Positions 8,055-16,413 of a DNA stretch of 40,618 bases are shown here, in pieces. The position numbers and the translations under genes are program-made. The notes below the pieces were generated by a model. The model was given only the letters and a program-made list of their open reading frames with translations. It did no database searches and was not told the DNA's origin. The DNA is taken from the NCBI GenBank assembly GCA_022821495.1, contig JAJEDN010000085.1:1-40618 (forward strand), written 5' to 3'. Position 1 is the stretch's first letter. Each line of letters opens with the position of its first letter. The DNA comes from Candidatus Poribacteria bacterium (GTDB lineage: Bacteria; Poribacteria; WGA-4E; WGA-3G).

Positions 8055-8487
8055 TATTTTACCTCTTGAGGTTTACACCGATTTTTTGTTTCAAAATCGG
8101 GTTTAGGGTTATTACCCTTTCTAATAGGCGCCTCCAAAGCGCGCTTATAGGGTTGTGTAAATTTAAACGATGTACAACAATCATGGTGCGATAGGGTCAG
8201 GCTAAAATGGAGACCTTGACTCTGGCATCAACTTGTGATATAGTGATTTTCGGCTATAAACAACAGGTTTTCACCAATGCTTACTTTTGCACCTATTTTC
8301 GCTTAAAGCAAAACGCGTGCCAATTGACAGTTTTTAGTTGTCAGTCCATTTGCTTCATCCATTTTCAGTGCTTAGTAATGTAAACACCATAAGCACCGAA
8401 CCGATAATAGATGACGCATAACTCTCACTCCAAGGCAAACTCTTAAAACTGCTAACTGCTAACTGCTAACTGCTAACTGTAAAAAAA
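8055..8487. other. Intergenic region with hairpins and no gene
   Basis: 433 nt between divergent genes without a credible ORF. On the side of the minus-strand gene are the palindrome ACCTC-TT-GAGGT (8061-8072), next to its start, and an 8-bp hairpin CCGATTTT/AAAATCGG (8078-8100). Around 8325-8343 is a short inverted repeat TGACA/TGTCA. The heptamer tract described separately ends the region. No convincing promoter was found by eye. Confidence 0.6.
8447..8480 (+). repeat. Tandem heptamer AACTGCT, nearly five copies, directly before a start codon
   Basis: Four perfect AACTGCT units (8447-8474) plus a partial fifth (8475-8480), followed by AAAAAAA and the ATG at 8488. The tract occupies the place where a ribosome site would be expected, and none is visible. 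Confidence 0.9.
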
Positions 8488-9894
8488 ATGCTGAAATTTT
8501 CAACAAAAGATTGCCCAAAAAAGATGCAAATCGTGCTGCTGAGTATGGTTGTGATGTTCGGCGCGATACTCCGCTTTTGGCACTTAGAGCAGTGGAGTTT
8601 TTGGATTGATGAGGTTTTTACAGTCAGAGACGCGCAAAATTTTTCGATCGACAGTTGGCAGTCTATTCCGAATCCGATTCCCTATCTTGCCGTAAAGCTA
8701 TCAATCCTCTTCGCTGGCAATAGCGAATGGGGCAGTCGTTTCATTCCGTGCATCGTTGGGATTGCCTCAATTCTCGCGATCTTCGGATTCGGACGCACCC
8801 TATTCAATTGGCGGGTTGGACTGCTCGGTAGCGCGTTTGTGGCATGCTCAAGTTGGCACCTGTTTTGGACACAGAATGCGCGTTATCCTGTCTTTACCTT
8901 CCTCTTCGCGGTATTGACGGCATGGTTTTTCTACGTGTCTCTTGAACGCGATTCGACACTTTTGACAATAGGCGCGCTCGTCTGTTGCTTCTGTCTAATC
9001 CTCTCGCATACGCTCTCCGTTGTGATTGTTCCAGCGTTGGCTGTCTATGCGGTGATCTGTTTATTAGAAAATTCCAATAGGAAACGCTGGATCAATTTGC
9101 TCATCTTTTTCATCCCTTTCGCGATGCCAGTGTTAGCGTTAGCACTTCCAGAAGTGCGGGGCTATCTTTTCTCTGGGTGGGGTCGCAACGAGTGGCAACG
9201 CAGTCCGCTCTATATTGTCCTAACGCTTGTGCAAGGCGTGAGTGTTCCGATCGCGGTTACGGCGTTCTTTGGTGCCGCTTCGACACCATTCAACAGGTCA
9301 ACGCGTTTTTTACTCTGTTATGCGGGTGTGCCGTTGGTGCTTTTTCTTATCGCATCGCAGCTTCAAAACGTCGCTGGCTATTACCTCTTCTGGACAACCG
9401 CCGCCTATTTCATCCTCGCTGGCGTTGCATGTGAACAGGTGTGGAAGGTGATAGAAGACAGGTCTGTAAGCATAGTTGGCATACTCGTGCCGTGCGTGTT
9501 AGTGGTGTCGCTACTCTCACAGTGCTATCTCTACTTTAAAATTGAAAACGGTGGGAGACCGAAATGGCGGGAAGCGTTTGCGGCTATTCAAGGTGAGCGG
9601 CAACCTACCGATAAAGTGGTACTCTCTGAACCGGAGATGGGTAGGTACTATCTCCCAGAATTGACACCTGTTTATATCGGTGGGTTGTTAGACAATCGGG
9701 AAGCGTTTGAAACGGAATGGGAAGATTCAGGGAAAAATCGATTATGGTTTGTTGTGGACGTGGCGAGTTTTAATGTCTTCGATGCAAATGAAAAAGTCCG
9801 CAGTTGGATTCGTCAACGCGGACATCTTGTCCAAACGCTCCCAGCTTTTTCACGGGCGAAAGATAGGACGATTCATATTTATGTGTTGGAATAG
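8488..9894 (+). CDS. GT39-like membrane glycosyltransferase (GT-C fold)
   Basis: Integral membrane glycosyltransferase of the dolichyl/undecaprenyl-phosphate-sugar dependent type (PMT_2/GT39 family), 468 residues. It has about ten hydrophobic helices, then a soluble C-terminal part from about 355. The first extracytoplasmic loop carries FWIDEVFTV, the acidic D-E motif used by this family for catalysis or metal binding. Such enzymes transfer a sugar from a lipid carrier to protein or lipid on the outer face of the inner membrane; the acceptor cannot be predicted. No ribosome site is seen, and the heptamer tract and an A-run lie directly before the ATG. No obvious operon partner. Confidence 0.8.
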   Translation: MLKFSTKDCPKKMQIVLLSMVVMFGAILRFWHLEQWSFWIDEVFTVRDAQNFSIDSWQSIPNPIPYLAVKLSILFAGNSEWGSRFIPCIVGIASILAIFGFGRTLFNWRVGLLGSAFVACSSWHLFWTQNARYPVFTFLFAVLTAWFFYVSLERDSTLLTIGALVCCFCLILSHTLSVVIVPALAVYAVICLLENSNRKRWINLLIFFIPFAMPVLALALPEVRGYLFSGWGRNEWQRSPLYIVLTLVQGVSVPIAVTAFFGAASTPFNRSTRFLLCYAGVPLVLFLIASQLQNVAGYYLFWTTAAYFILAGVACEQVWKVIEDRSVSIVGILVPCVLVVSLLSQCYLYFKIENGGRPKWREAFAAIQGERQPTDKVVLSEPEMGRYYLPELTPVYIGGLLDNREAFETEWEDSGKNRLWFVVDVASFNVFDANEKVRSWIRQRGHLVQTLPAFSRAKDRTIHIYVLE

Positions 9895-9997
9895 AACATT
9901 GTAACAACTCTAACGGCGGATGGCATGGATAGACTTCTTTCAAAAGCGAAAGCGCACGGATGCGTTGCCCTTGTCGGCTCCCCGAACGCGACCCGCT

Positions 9998-10333
9998 TCA
10001 AGACAAAAACGCCTTGATTGCTCCACCGACACCGACTGCGGCTGCGATCCGAAATAACCAATCAATTAATGTTTTCTTATAGGTCGCAACGGCTGTCGTC
10101 CCTGCCACAGCGGTTTCAACGTTCCGAAGTCGATCCTCTAAAGATTGGATGTCGGATCGTACATCGGATATCTCGGATCGTACATCGGATATCTCCGCCT
10201 TGAGTTCTGATCGGACTTCGGTGATCTGTGCTTTGAGTTCAGTGATCTGTACTTTGAGTTCGGAAGACTGATTTTGTATATCGGAACGCAGTAACTCAAA
10301 CATCTCTTTAGTTGTTATCGTATCATTGTTCAT
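9998..10333 (-). CDS. Short coiled-coil protein with C-terminal membrane helix
   Basis: About 111 residues. I chose the ATG at 10333 (MNNDTITTK) because GAGGAAA lies just upstream; an upstream start would add 12 residues. Residues about 20-75 form a coiled coil made of heptads (QITELKA, EISDVRS), and the C-terminal third is a hydrophobic helix (LIDWLFRIAAAVG) suited to membrane anchoring. The heptads are exact DNA repeats: 10153-10173 and 10174-10194 are identical 21-mers. It follows the Rpn-type nuclease gene by 43 nt on the same strand, so it is probably co-transcribed and may be a partner or anchor. Family not recognised. Confidence 0.65.
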   Translation of the reverse strand: MNNDTITTKEMFELLRSDIQNQSSELKVQITELKAQITEVRSELKAEISDVRSEISDVRSDIQSLEDRLRNVETAVAGTTAVATYKKTLIDWLFRIAAAVGVGGAIKAFLS

Positions 10334-10376
10334 CGCTTTTCCTCTTTCTGAAAGGGTGCAAGGCAGCACAAACAGT

Positions 10377-11264
10377 TTATGTGTCTAAACGTTCTCGGAA
10401 GGCGTTAAAACTTTCTGCTATGGAAGCTTCCAGGCTCAGTTCTTTGAGACGATTCAGGTCAGCAATCGCTTCAAGGCGCGGTTTTATGGCGTTGACATCT
10501 GCAGTCGGAAAACGGGCACTCAGCACAACAAGCATGTTTTCAATCGTGGCTTCACGCGCCCCGCGTTCCATACCGCGTTCCATACCGCGCTGGATCACAA
10601 GTTCGTAAAAAGGAGATTCTTGCATGATTTCCTCCAATATAGGGTCCTGAAAAAAATCAGATGGATGTATTAAACTCCCGAAAAGCGAGAGTGCAAATAA
10701 AAGCGTTGCCCGCGTCTCTCTGTCAACATCGGCTATCTGTGTTGTCTCTATACACTTTTCAACCCAGGCTTGAGGGCTCATATCTGTCGGATGTTTCATT
10801 AAAGCCGTGAAAGGTAGTAAACCAACGGCTTCAGGATCCAAAAACGCTTCACCGGGTAACTCATATATCCGAACGACATTATACTGAAACCACCCGCCGC
10901 CCCGTTCCGTGTTGCCATACCTATAGAAACCAGGGTCGTTTTGTCCCGCAGGGGGGCGGAAATACAACACCGTTGAATAGACGTTCTTCTCATGTTCAAG
11001 GGACAGGAAACTTGAATACGCCAGCATCCGTAGAGGCATCGGTTTATGTATGCTATCGTCAGTTTGTGCCTCTATATGTAGGATTGCCGCCTCGTCGGGC
11101 AAACGGATATGAAATGTCATATCGCTGTGATGCATCCGAACTGTGGTGTGCTCTGTAGCCAGACGCTTTCCGACTTCAACTTCTGGTGTCTTCAGCACTA
11201 ACGCTGCCAACGCATGCGGGAACTCCCCAGTGACATGCTTGAAGATTTCGTCATAGTATGGCAT
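10377..11264 (-). CDS. Rpn-family recombination-promoting nuclease / putative transposase (PD-(D/E)XK)
   Basis: A 295-residue protein of the Rpn/PDDEXK transposase-like group, common as multi-copy accessory genes. The N-terminal nuclease-like core has YYDEIFKHV, D48 (HHSDMTF) and HIEAQ with E65 and Q67, the E-x-Q form seen in this group. Arg and Tyr residues follow at about 80-100. Near 230 is a short repeat RGMERGMERGARE, encoded by a direct DNA repeat at about 10562-10586. A near-perfect promoter ends only 6 nt before the ATG, with no ribosome site, so the mRNA is probably leaderless. The downstream coiled-coil gene likely shares the transcript. Confidence 0.75.
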   Translation of the reverse strand: MPYYDEIFKHVTGEFPHALAALVLKTPEVEVGKRLATEHTTVRMHHSDMTFHIRLPDEAAILHIEAQTDDSIHKPMPLRMLAYSSFLSLEHEKNVYSTVLYFRPPAGQNDPGFYRYGNTERGGGWFQYNVVRIYELPGEAFLDPEAVGLLPFTALMKHPTDMSPQAWVEKCIETTQIADVDRETRATLLFALSLFGSLIHPSDFFQDPILEEIMQESPFYELVIQRGMERGMERGAREATIENMLVVLSARFPTADVNAIKPRLEAIADLNRLKELSLEASIAESFNAFRERLDT

Positions 11265-11270
11265 ATAGGT

Positions 11271-11299
11271 ATTATACCTGCTTTTATGGAAAAAGTCAA
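11271..11299 (-). promoter_or_regulatory. Strong sigma-70-like promoter of the Rpn gene, leaderless arrangement
   Basis: Minus strand TTGACT (11294-11299), a 17-nt spacer and a perfect TATAAT (11271-11276). Only six bases separate the -10 box from the ATG at 11264, so transcription should begin at or next to the start codon. Confidence 0.75.
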
Positions 11300-11369
11300 G
11301 ATTCTTTGCGGCACTGGCACTTACCAGAGGTATTCATCTTTTGTTCTACCAATTGCGTTTCTATGGACT

Positions 11370-11711
11370 TTACTTCCTTATTAACATCTTCCGTGTTGCT
11401 GTGAACTCTCCTGCGGTGAGCGTGCAGAAATAGACACCGCTTGCAACAGGCTCACCCAAAAAGACGCTTGGATCAAGCAGCATTCCGAAGTGTGCTTCTG
11501 CCTGCCCTTTACTTGTAAAGTTTGGTGTGTCACCATCCATCTTTACCCCAATAACAACAGGATTACGCCCTTTTTCAGTGATGATTACATCAGGCCTTTG
11601 TGTGGCATTAAGGAACGGTTTGGTAATTTGTTCGTCGACGCTCCATGTCTCCCGCATTGGGCGTAGAACGTTTACAAACGCATTGGTGATAGTATTTTCG
11701 CTGTTTGACAT
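11370..11711 (-). pseudogene. Chimeric remnant: PD-(D/E)XK protein N-terminus joined to a secretion/sorting tail
   Basis: A 113-residue ORF made of two unrelated pieces. Residues 1 to about 80 resemble a cytoplasmic PD-(D/E)XK domain: NTITNAFVNVLRPMRETW, then RPDVIITEKGRNPVVIGVKMDG, where D is present but the expected E-x-K reads G-V-K. From about LGEPVASG onward (residues 85-113) the sequence is that of the end of a secreted protein with a FlgD-like or T9SS-like C-terminal domain (GVYFCTLTAG, then TATRKMLIRK). A signal peptide is absent, so the tail cannot work as an export tail here. Best read as a deletion fusion of two genes; a functional small protein cannot be excluded. No ribosome site is obvious. 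Confidence 0.65.
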
Positions 11712-11886
11712 AACTTCTCGGTTTTACCTTGCGACTCCCTCCGAAAATTGAGGAAATCACGAAAACTATAGTAAAACAGGAAAATACTTGCTCACTTTTT
11801 TGCGCGACGGGCAATGAATTGCCCTACTACAAACATGCCTCTGTTAAGGAAAAGTGTATAAGTAATTTCAAAATCTACTATAACAA

Positions 11887-12204
11887 CGCAAGTTGCCACC
11901 TGTTTATACACATAGCACTCCGGAATCAATGGTATGAATGCCGTATGGCATTCCCCGGGAGTGCAAGAGGTTGAATACATCATTTTCTATAGATATATTG
12001 AAGAAATCCGCAGAAACACCCTATCAATACGCAGAAATACCCAAGCAAAAACACCCCAAGCAAAAACCCACCTCTGGGGTGGGAGAAGGGGCTGAAAACC
12101 TCATTGAAATCCGCAGAAATACCGGATTTAGTCTGAGAATAGACTAAATCCATTCCTTGTATTACATTGCAAAAACATCAAAATCTGTTAGTAGCAACTT
12201 GGGT
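11887..12204. mobile_element. MITE-like element, long degenerate copy
   Basis: About 318 bp related to the element at 20992-21145. The left end CAAGTTGCCAC (11889-11899) and right end TTAGTAGCAACTTGGGT (12188-12204) correspond to the terminal inverted repeats of the other copy, with one base changed on the left (CGCAAG for CCCAAG). Shared internal landmarks are CATAGCACTCC, TCTATAGATATATT and TCAAAATCTGTTAGTAG. The centre holds an extra stretch with CGCAGAAAYACC motifs and a CCCACC/GGTGGG hairpin. It has no coding capacity. Most of the gene-free 11712-12479 stretch is explained by this element, the C-rich repeat and the terminator. Confidence 0.7.
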
Positions 12205-12238
12205 ATTATAGTAACATCGAAAAATAAATGAACACTTT

Positions 12239-12296
12239 TACGAAGATAACCCCTTACGAAGATAACCCCCCTAACCCCCCTTATCAGGGGGGATAA
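12239..12296 (+). repeat. Variant C-rich interspersed repeat
   Basis: A duplicated CTTACGAAGATAACCCC-like segment is followed by the core C-tract, CCTAACCCCCCTTATC and a G-tract. The hairpin CCCCCCTTATCAGGGGGG is one base pair longer than in the other copies. Same orientation as the other four loci. Confidence 0.75.
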
Positions 12297-12347
12297 GATG
12301 GGAATCGCTTTGATTTGAGGTGTTTCAATAATTATGGGCTGCACTAT

Positions 12348-12418
12348 AAAAAAAATAAGGCGAGGTTAGAAAACCTCGCCTTACTGATAACTCAGCACCC
12401 CAAGAACTCCTTGGGGTG
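12348..12418 (-). terminator. Terminator of the DUF5916 gene, preceded by a second hairpin
   Basis: Minus-strand stem AAGGCGAGGTT/AACCTCGCCTT (12357-12382, 11 bp, 4-nt loop) is followed by ATTTTTTTT, a textbook rho-independent terminator. Between it and the gene is another perfect 9-bp hairpin CACCCCAAG/CTTGGGGTG (12396-12418). Confidence 0.9.
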
Positions 12419-12479
12419 GTTCTATGGGTTTAAACTTCATGCAGCCACAACTTCAACATATACACCAGTGGATTCCACA

Positions 12480-14684
12480 TTATATGCCGAATGTATTCGT
12501 ATATTTTAGTAATACTGTGCGTCCCCTTGTCAATAATTTCCTTGGTACTTTATCTTCTCTGTCCGTATTGAGATTTTCATTGTAAACCAACCACAAGTCA
12601 CTCCCCTCACGGAAGTTATATCGAAACCGGATATTTGTTGAGAAGCGATCATTGGCACTATTGTATTGCACAAATGCATTCAGAGAGATGTGTGTGTTCA
12701 TCGCTGCGCGGGTCCGCAGCCGAACGACATGTGCATTAAACCCCTGATTGCGTTCGGGGAAACGGATAACATTGACTTCATATTCGCTGCTCATCTCTAA
12801 ATGTCGGGACACATTCCAAGTCGGTTTAACGCCACATTCGAGTCGCCATCCATCAAAAAAACCCCCGAAAGCCCAATCGAAATCAGCACGGAACAACCTT
12901 TTACTGGGCATATCAAATTTACCTTTCGCCTCAAAGGTGGTGTAGCTGCCTGCTGGCACTACCGTATCTTTCGGAAAATCCTCATCTTCAGGGAGGTCTT
13001 CATAATCCATTTGAAAGTCGAGTGCAGCGGCGGCACCAGATTTCCACTCTATATCTATATCATAATCAAGTTGCGCGGATTCGATTGAATTATCTTCATT
13101 CCGTAGCACAAGGAACCCGCCAAATTTTAGCGGACTCACCTGTCTAATAGAGGTACCTTTTTTCATTAGCCAATCATAACGAGCACCCCACTGCAGCTGG
13201 GTGAAATCCTTTCGTTTTGTATATCCAATCCCGGGCAAAAAGTCCTTGCCTCTTCGCGCCACGAGGAGTTCATAATCAAATCCAACATCAGTGCGCCGGG
13301 TGAGTTCAGCGAGAAACATTGCTGTATCGAAAAAATTGAATGCCTGTTTTTGGATGATTTTATTTTCAAAAGTTTGTCCCCATTTAAGGGTCAAATATTC
13401 TTTTCCAAAGAGTCGCAAAATGCTGTCAACGCCATAGGCGAAGTTGTAATTTCCTTCCTCATCAACACGATTCGTTGCCATAACACCCGCGTAGGAATAC
13501 GGATTAAGAACTTGCCGCCGGAGTCGCAGTACTCCGAAGTTTTCACTGGGGCTCTCTTTTTTCCGTGCGGTTTGCATGTCAAGAAAACCGAGATCCCAAC
13601 TTCCGACACGCCCGACAAGTCTCGCGCCAGCAATAATTGGGATTTGTTCATCGTCCTGAATACCGATCCGCCGGCTATGAAAAAGTCGAGCACGATCAAG
13701 GAAATTGAAAGCGAAAATCCCGGAACGTTCTTGAAAAAATTGACGTTTTTCTGGAAAGAAGAGTGAAAATCGGCTTAAATTAACCTGCTGATCATCCGCT
13801 TCTGCTTGAGCAAAGTCAGGGTTTAGTGTAGTGTCCAAGGTAAGGTTGCTGGTGACATTATATTTAATATCGAGTCCAAGATTTCGCGCCAACGCATTTT
13901 CGAGATGATAGGCGGTTTTGGTATCGTTTAACGCGGGTGTCTGTTCGAGTCCGCCGATGGCGTAAGGCGTAAAGTAAATAGGTTTTTGACTGTAGACTTG
14001 ATTCAAAACGATGGGATGCGCTCGCGAGGGTGTATCAATTCCGCGCTCTGGCGAGAGATCCGGGAAGACAACCCGTTCATTTTTCCGGGCAATATTTCGA
14101 TAAGCGATTAATCCCATGCTCACCCGACCCGCTTCATCCTGAAAACTTAGACTGGAAAACGGGATACGCATTTCAACGAACCATCCGTTTTCATTCTGAA
14201 CCGTGGCGACATCCCAATAGGTATCCCAGTTTTTATTTTCAGATTTGCCATCATTAAAAACGGCTTCATCGCCGCGAATACCTGCAGGTGTCGTCCAAAA
14301 TGACAGCGCACTTTTCTTGTCGTTGAAGGTATCAAGAATGATTCCAAATTTATCATCCTTGCTTGACCTGTCCCGATAGAGCGAGTTCACACGAATCCCA
14401 GAGGGATCGGTATCATAACACCGTGCTGAACAGTAAAGATAATCCTTATCATAAGCAATTCTGACCTCAGTTCTCTCGGTGGGTTCACCCTTATAAATGG
14501 GTTTATACATGATCATTGGTAATGGCTCAATCCGCTGCCATCCGGGTTCGTTGCTTAAGCCATCAATTTGGATGGATTCTGTAAAGAGGGTTAAGGGTAG
14601 CGGTTCTTGGGCGTTGGCAGCATTCACAGCGGCAGCAAAGATTAGAATTACATACACCAAAATAGGCTTTGATAAATCCATCAT
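12480..14684 (-). CDS. DUF5916 outer-membrane protein with N-terminal CBM9-like domain
   Basis: Exported protein of 734 residues with a signal peptide (hydrophobic stretch ending ANAQEP). Residues about 30-220 form a carbohydrate-binding family 9-like beta sandwich (IDGLSNEPGWQ, VRIAYDKDYLYCSARCYDTDP, DKFGIILDTFNDKKSA). The rest is a DUF5916 region of alternating beta strands that probably forms an outer-membrane barrel (LNPDFAQAEADDQQVNLSR, FFPEKRQFFQER). The ligand is unknown; family members are often found in polysaccharide-using or predatory lifestyles. A strong terminator follows. The ATG at 14684 is followed by a second ATG codon; AAAGAGAAA upstream is the only ribosome-site-like sequence. 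Confidence 0.85.
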   Translation of the reverse strand: MMDLSKPILVYVILIFAAAVNAANAQEPLPLTLFTESIQIDGLSNEPGWQRIEPLPMIMYKPIYKGEPTERTEVRIAYDKDYLYCSARCYDTDPSGIRVNSLYRDRSSKDDKFGIILDTFNDKKSALSFWTTPAGIRGDEAVFNDGKSENKNWDTYWDVATVQNENGWFVEMRIPFSSLSFQDEAGRVSMGLIAYRNIARKNERVVFPDLSPERGIDTPSRAHPIVLNQVYSQKPIYFTPYAIGGLEQTPALNDTKTAYHLENALARNLGLDIKYNVTSNLTLDTTLNPDFAQAEADDQQVNLSRFSLFFPEKRQFFQERSGIFAFNFLDRARLFHSRRIGIQDDEQIPIIAGARLVGRVGSWDLGFLDMQTARKKESPSENFGVLRLRRQVLNPYSYAGVMATNRVDEEGNYNFAYGVDSILRLFGKEYLTLKWGQTFENKIIQKQAFNFFDTAMFLAELTRRTDVGFDYELLVARRGKDFLPGIGYTKRKDFTQLQWGARYDWLMKKGTSIRQVSPLKFGGFLVLRNEDNSIESAQLDYDIDIEWKSGAAAALDFQMDYEDLPEDEDFPKDTVVPAGSYTTFEAKGKFDMPSKRLFRADFDWAFGGFFDGWRLECGVKPTWNVSRHLEMSSEYEVNVIRFPERNQGFNAHVVRLRTRAAMNTHISLNAFVQYNSANDRFSTNIRFRYNFREGSDLWLVYNENLNTDREDKVPRKLLTRGRTVLLKYTNTFGI

Positions 14685-14718
14685 TTTCTCTTTTTAAAGC
14701 GTTATGGGCATAAAACGT

Positions 14719-14754
14719 GTAGGCGCGCTTCTTGTCTGTTTGAAGCGCGCCTAC
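14719..14754. repeat. Perfect 13-bp inverted repeat between two minus-strand genes
   Basis: Arms GTAGGCGCGCTTC and GAAGCGCGCCTAC with a 10-nt loop, 20 nt beyond the stop of the gene at 14775 and 34 nt before the DUF5916 start. It is likely a terminator or RNA-stability hairpin, though no T-run follows directly. Confidence 0.7.
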
Positions 14755-14774
14755 GGGTTGATAGGAAAATATGC

Positions 14775-15503
14775 CTACCACCTTCGGGTAAAATTCATTC
14801 TACCGGTAAGTCCGGTTTGATCATCATCCTTTTTCGTCTCGTACCCGACATATAAGCCAAGTGTGTTGTTCTCACCATAACCGATATTCAAACGGCCACC
14901 GAAATTGAGAGCCCATAGCGCACCCTTCTCGCCGAGACCGAGGACGGATTCAAACTGTGGGCCAATAGCGATGGTATCGTTTAAGGCATAGGTAATGTAA
15001 GTCCGGTTGTAGAGTTCATTAATACTTTGGTCATCAAATATGGAACTGATGGTGCTGATAGTCCAATGGAAACCGAAGATTTTACCAGCAGGTAGGATCG
15101 CAAAGATTTGCGGGTATAAGGCATAGGGTCCGTCTGGCGTGGTATAATTGAACCCAACGCCGAGCATCGGTGTTAGCAGCAGTGCCATGCTGTCATTGGC
15201 GATAACAGGGAACGAAATGCCCATATCAAACTCGCCCAAATGATCATTCACATAGATATTAGAATCAAATGAAATTCCACCGCTGAGCGGATGGCTTGCC
15301 CCCACTAAGAAATAGGTGCCGAGACTATCAACATCAATCTGGAACCATCCGGTAATCTTCGGTTTTTCTTCCATCGGTTTTTCTTCCATCGCTTCGCTTT
15401 CAGCTTCATGTGCATCAGCGAACGCGGTAGAGAAACTGCCGATAAACATCACACAGACAAGAAAGACAGCAGCTGTATGTCTAAAAAGAGGATAAGTATT
15501 CAT
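14775..15503 (-). CDS. Small outer-membrane beta-barrel-like protein (paralog of 7335-8054)
   Basis: A 242-residue exported protein with a signal peptide (ending near TAFADAHEAE). The acidic linker contains a duplicated MEEKP unit, and a glycine- and aromatic-rich beta region ends TGLTGRMNFTRRW with a terminal aromatic. It is similar to the protein at 7335-8054 throughout, with near-identical blocks at VGASHP, NDTIAIGPQ, IGYGENNTLG and the C-terminus. An AAAGGAGA site 8 nt before the ATG supports the start. Its function is not known. Two diverged copies 7 kb apart suggest an old duplication with specialisation. Confidence 0.7.
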   Translation of the reverse strand: MNTYPLFRHTAAVFLVCVMFIGSFSTAFADAHEAESEAMEEKPMEEKPKITGWFQIDVDSLGTYFLVGASHPLSGGISFDSNIYVNDHLGEFDMGISFPVIANDSMALLLTPMLGVGFNYTTPDGPYALYPQIFAILPAGKIFGFHWTISTISSIFDDQSINELYNRTYITYALNDTIAIGPQFESVLGLGEKGALWALNFGGRLNIGYGENNTLGLYVGYETKKDDDQTGLTGRMNFTRRW

Positions 15504-15541
15504 AAGAGATAATCTCCTTTATGTTTTGTAGGTAGAAGTGG

Positions 15542-16231
15542 TTAACTGGCTTGTTCGATCTGTTCCATCAGTTGTACCAATTTCTGCGGGTCTTTGATAC
15601 CTTTTGATGCTTCGACACCGGAACAGAGATCTATACCGTGCGGACGGATCGTTTCAATAGCAGCTTTGACGTTCTCTGGACGAATCCCGCCTGCAAAGAA
15701 TACCGGTAGCGGGCTTTCCGTGATGAGTTCAGCGGCGACATTCCAATCACAAGTTTTGCCTGTGCCGCCGTATCTCGGTTTCTCACCACTCAGATCAACG
15801 CTATCGAATAGAAGAAAATCCGCACCGGCATCGCGATAGGCTTGCATCTCAGCCCGGACAGCAGTCATATCCACATTCTCTGGACTGCCAGCAGGTAGAT
15901 AGACCGACTTCCAGAGTTGACATGTCACAGCACGTTTCAGTGCTTCAACCTGTTGTGGCGACTCCTGTCCGAGGAGTTGAACAGCAGACGGTTGAATTTG
16001 TGATACCGCCTCTCGGATGTCAGATGTTGTGCGGTTATATAGCAAAAGTACGGTGGGGATAGGACTCTCGGTGGCGATTTCGACGGCTTGTGCTGTGGAG
16101 CGCGTTCGTTCGGACACGGCAACATCAACCAATACGCCTGCGTAATCTGCGCCTGCGTCAGCTGCGAGTCGGGCATCATGGATAGAGGTTATGCCACAGA
16201 TTTTGACACTGCAGCGGGATTCTTTGGACAT
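15542..16231 (-). CDS. trpF: Phosphoribosylanthranilate isomerase
   Basis: Tryptophan biosynthesis enzyme converting N-(5-phosphoribosyl)anthranilate to the carboxyphenylamino-deoxyribulose phosphate; cytoplasmic TIM barrel, 229 residues, normal length. The N-terminal KICGI motif carries the general base C12. The general acid is D143 (LLFDS). The phosphate-binding end is FAGGIRPENV, then DLCSGVEASKGIKD. The usual GxxFxxxSPR segment is changed to GVLVDVAVSERTRS, a modest deviation. No other trp gene lies nearby, so the pathway genes are scattered. No strong ribosome site is visible before the ATG. Confidence 0.93.
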   Translation of the reverse strand: MSKESRCSVKICGITSIHDARLAADAGADYAGVLVDVAVSERTRSTAQAVEIATESPIPTVLLLYNRTTSDIREAVSQIQPSAVQLLGQESPQQVEALKRAVTCQLWKSVYLPAGSPENVDMTAVRAEMQAYRDAGADFLLFDSVDLSGEKPRYGGTGKTCDWNVAAELITESPLPVFFAGGIRPENVKAAIETIRPHGIDLCSGVEASKGIKDPQKLVQLMEQIEQAS

Positions 16232-16339
16232 TTTTTTGATTTACCTTGCGGTTAGACGGAGTGGATTGGAACTTTGACGTTCTTTTCTCAAATCCGCTCT
16301 CCATTTCATTACGAGCTACACGCTTTGGATATCTTTTAA

Positions 16340-16412
16340 TTAGGGCTTACGCAAAAAGCAGTAATTTCAGCATTTAAACCCCCTAAATCCCCCTTATCAG
16401 GGGGACTTTGAG
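16340..16412 (+). repeat. C-rich interspersed repeat with full lead-in
   Basis: A clear full-length copy: TTAGGGCTTACGCA, then AGTAATTTCAGCATTT, then the C-tracts and hairpin CCCCCTTATCAGGGGG, ending GACTTTGAGA. It closely matches the copy at 28808-28882 over its whole length, which defines a unit of about 74 bp. Confidence 0.9.
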
Positions 16413-16413
16413 A

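Noticed and set aside
11730..11974. ORFs of about 60-80 codons on both strands around the MITE
   Set aside because: They run across the inverted-repeat end of the element, lack ribosome sites and show no protein features.
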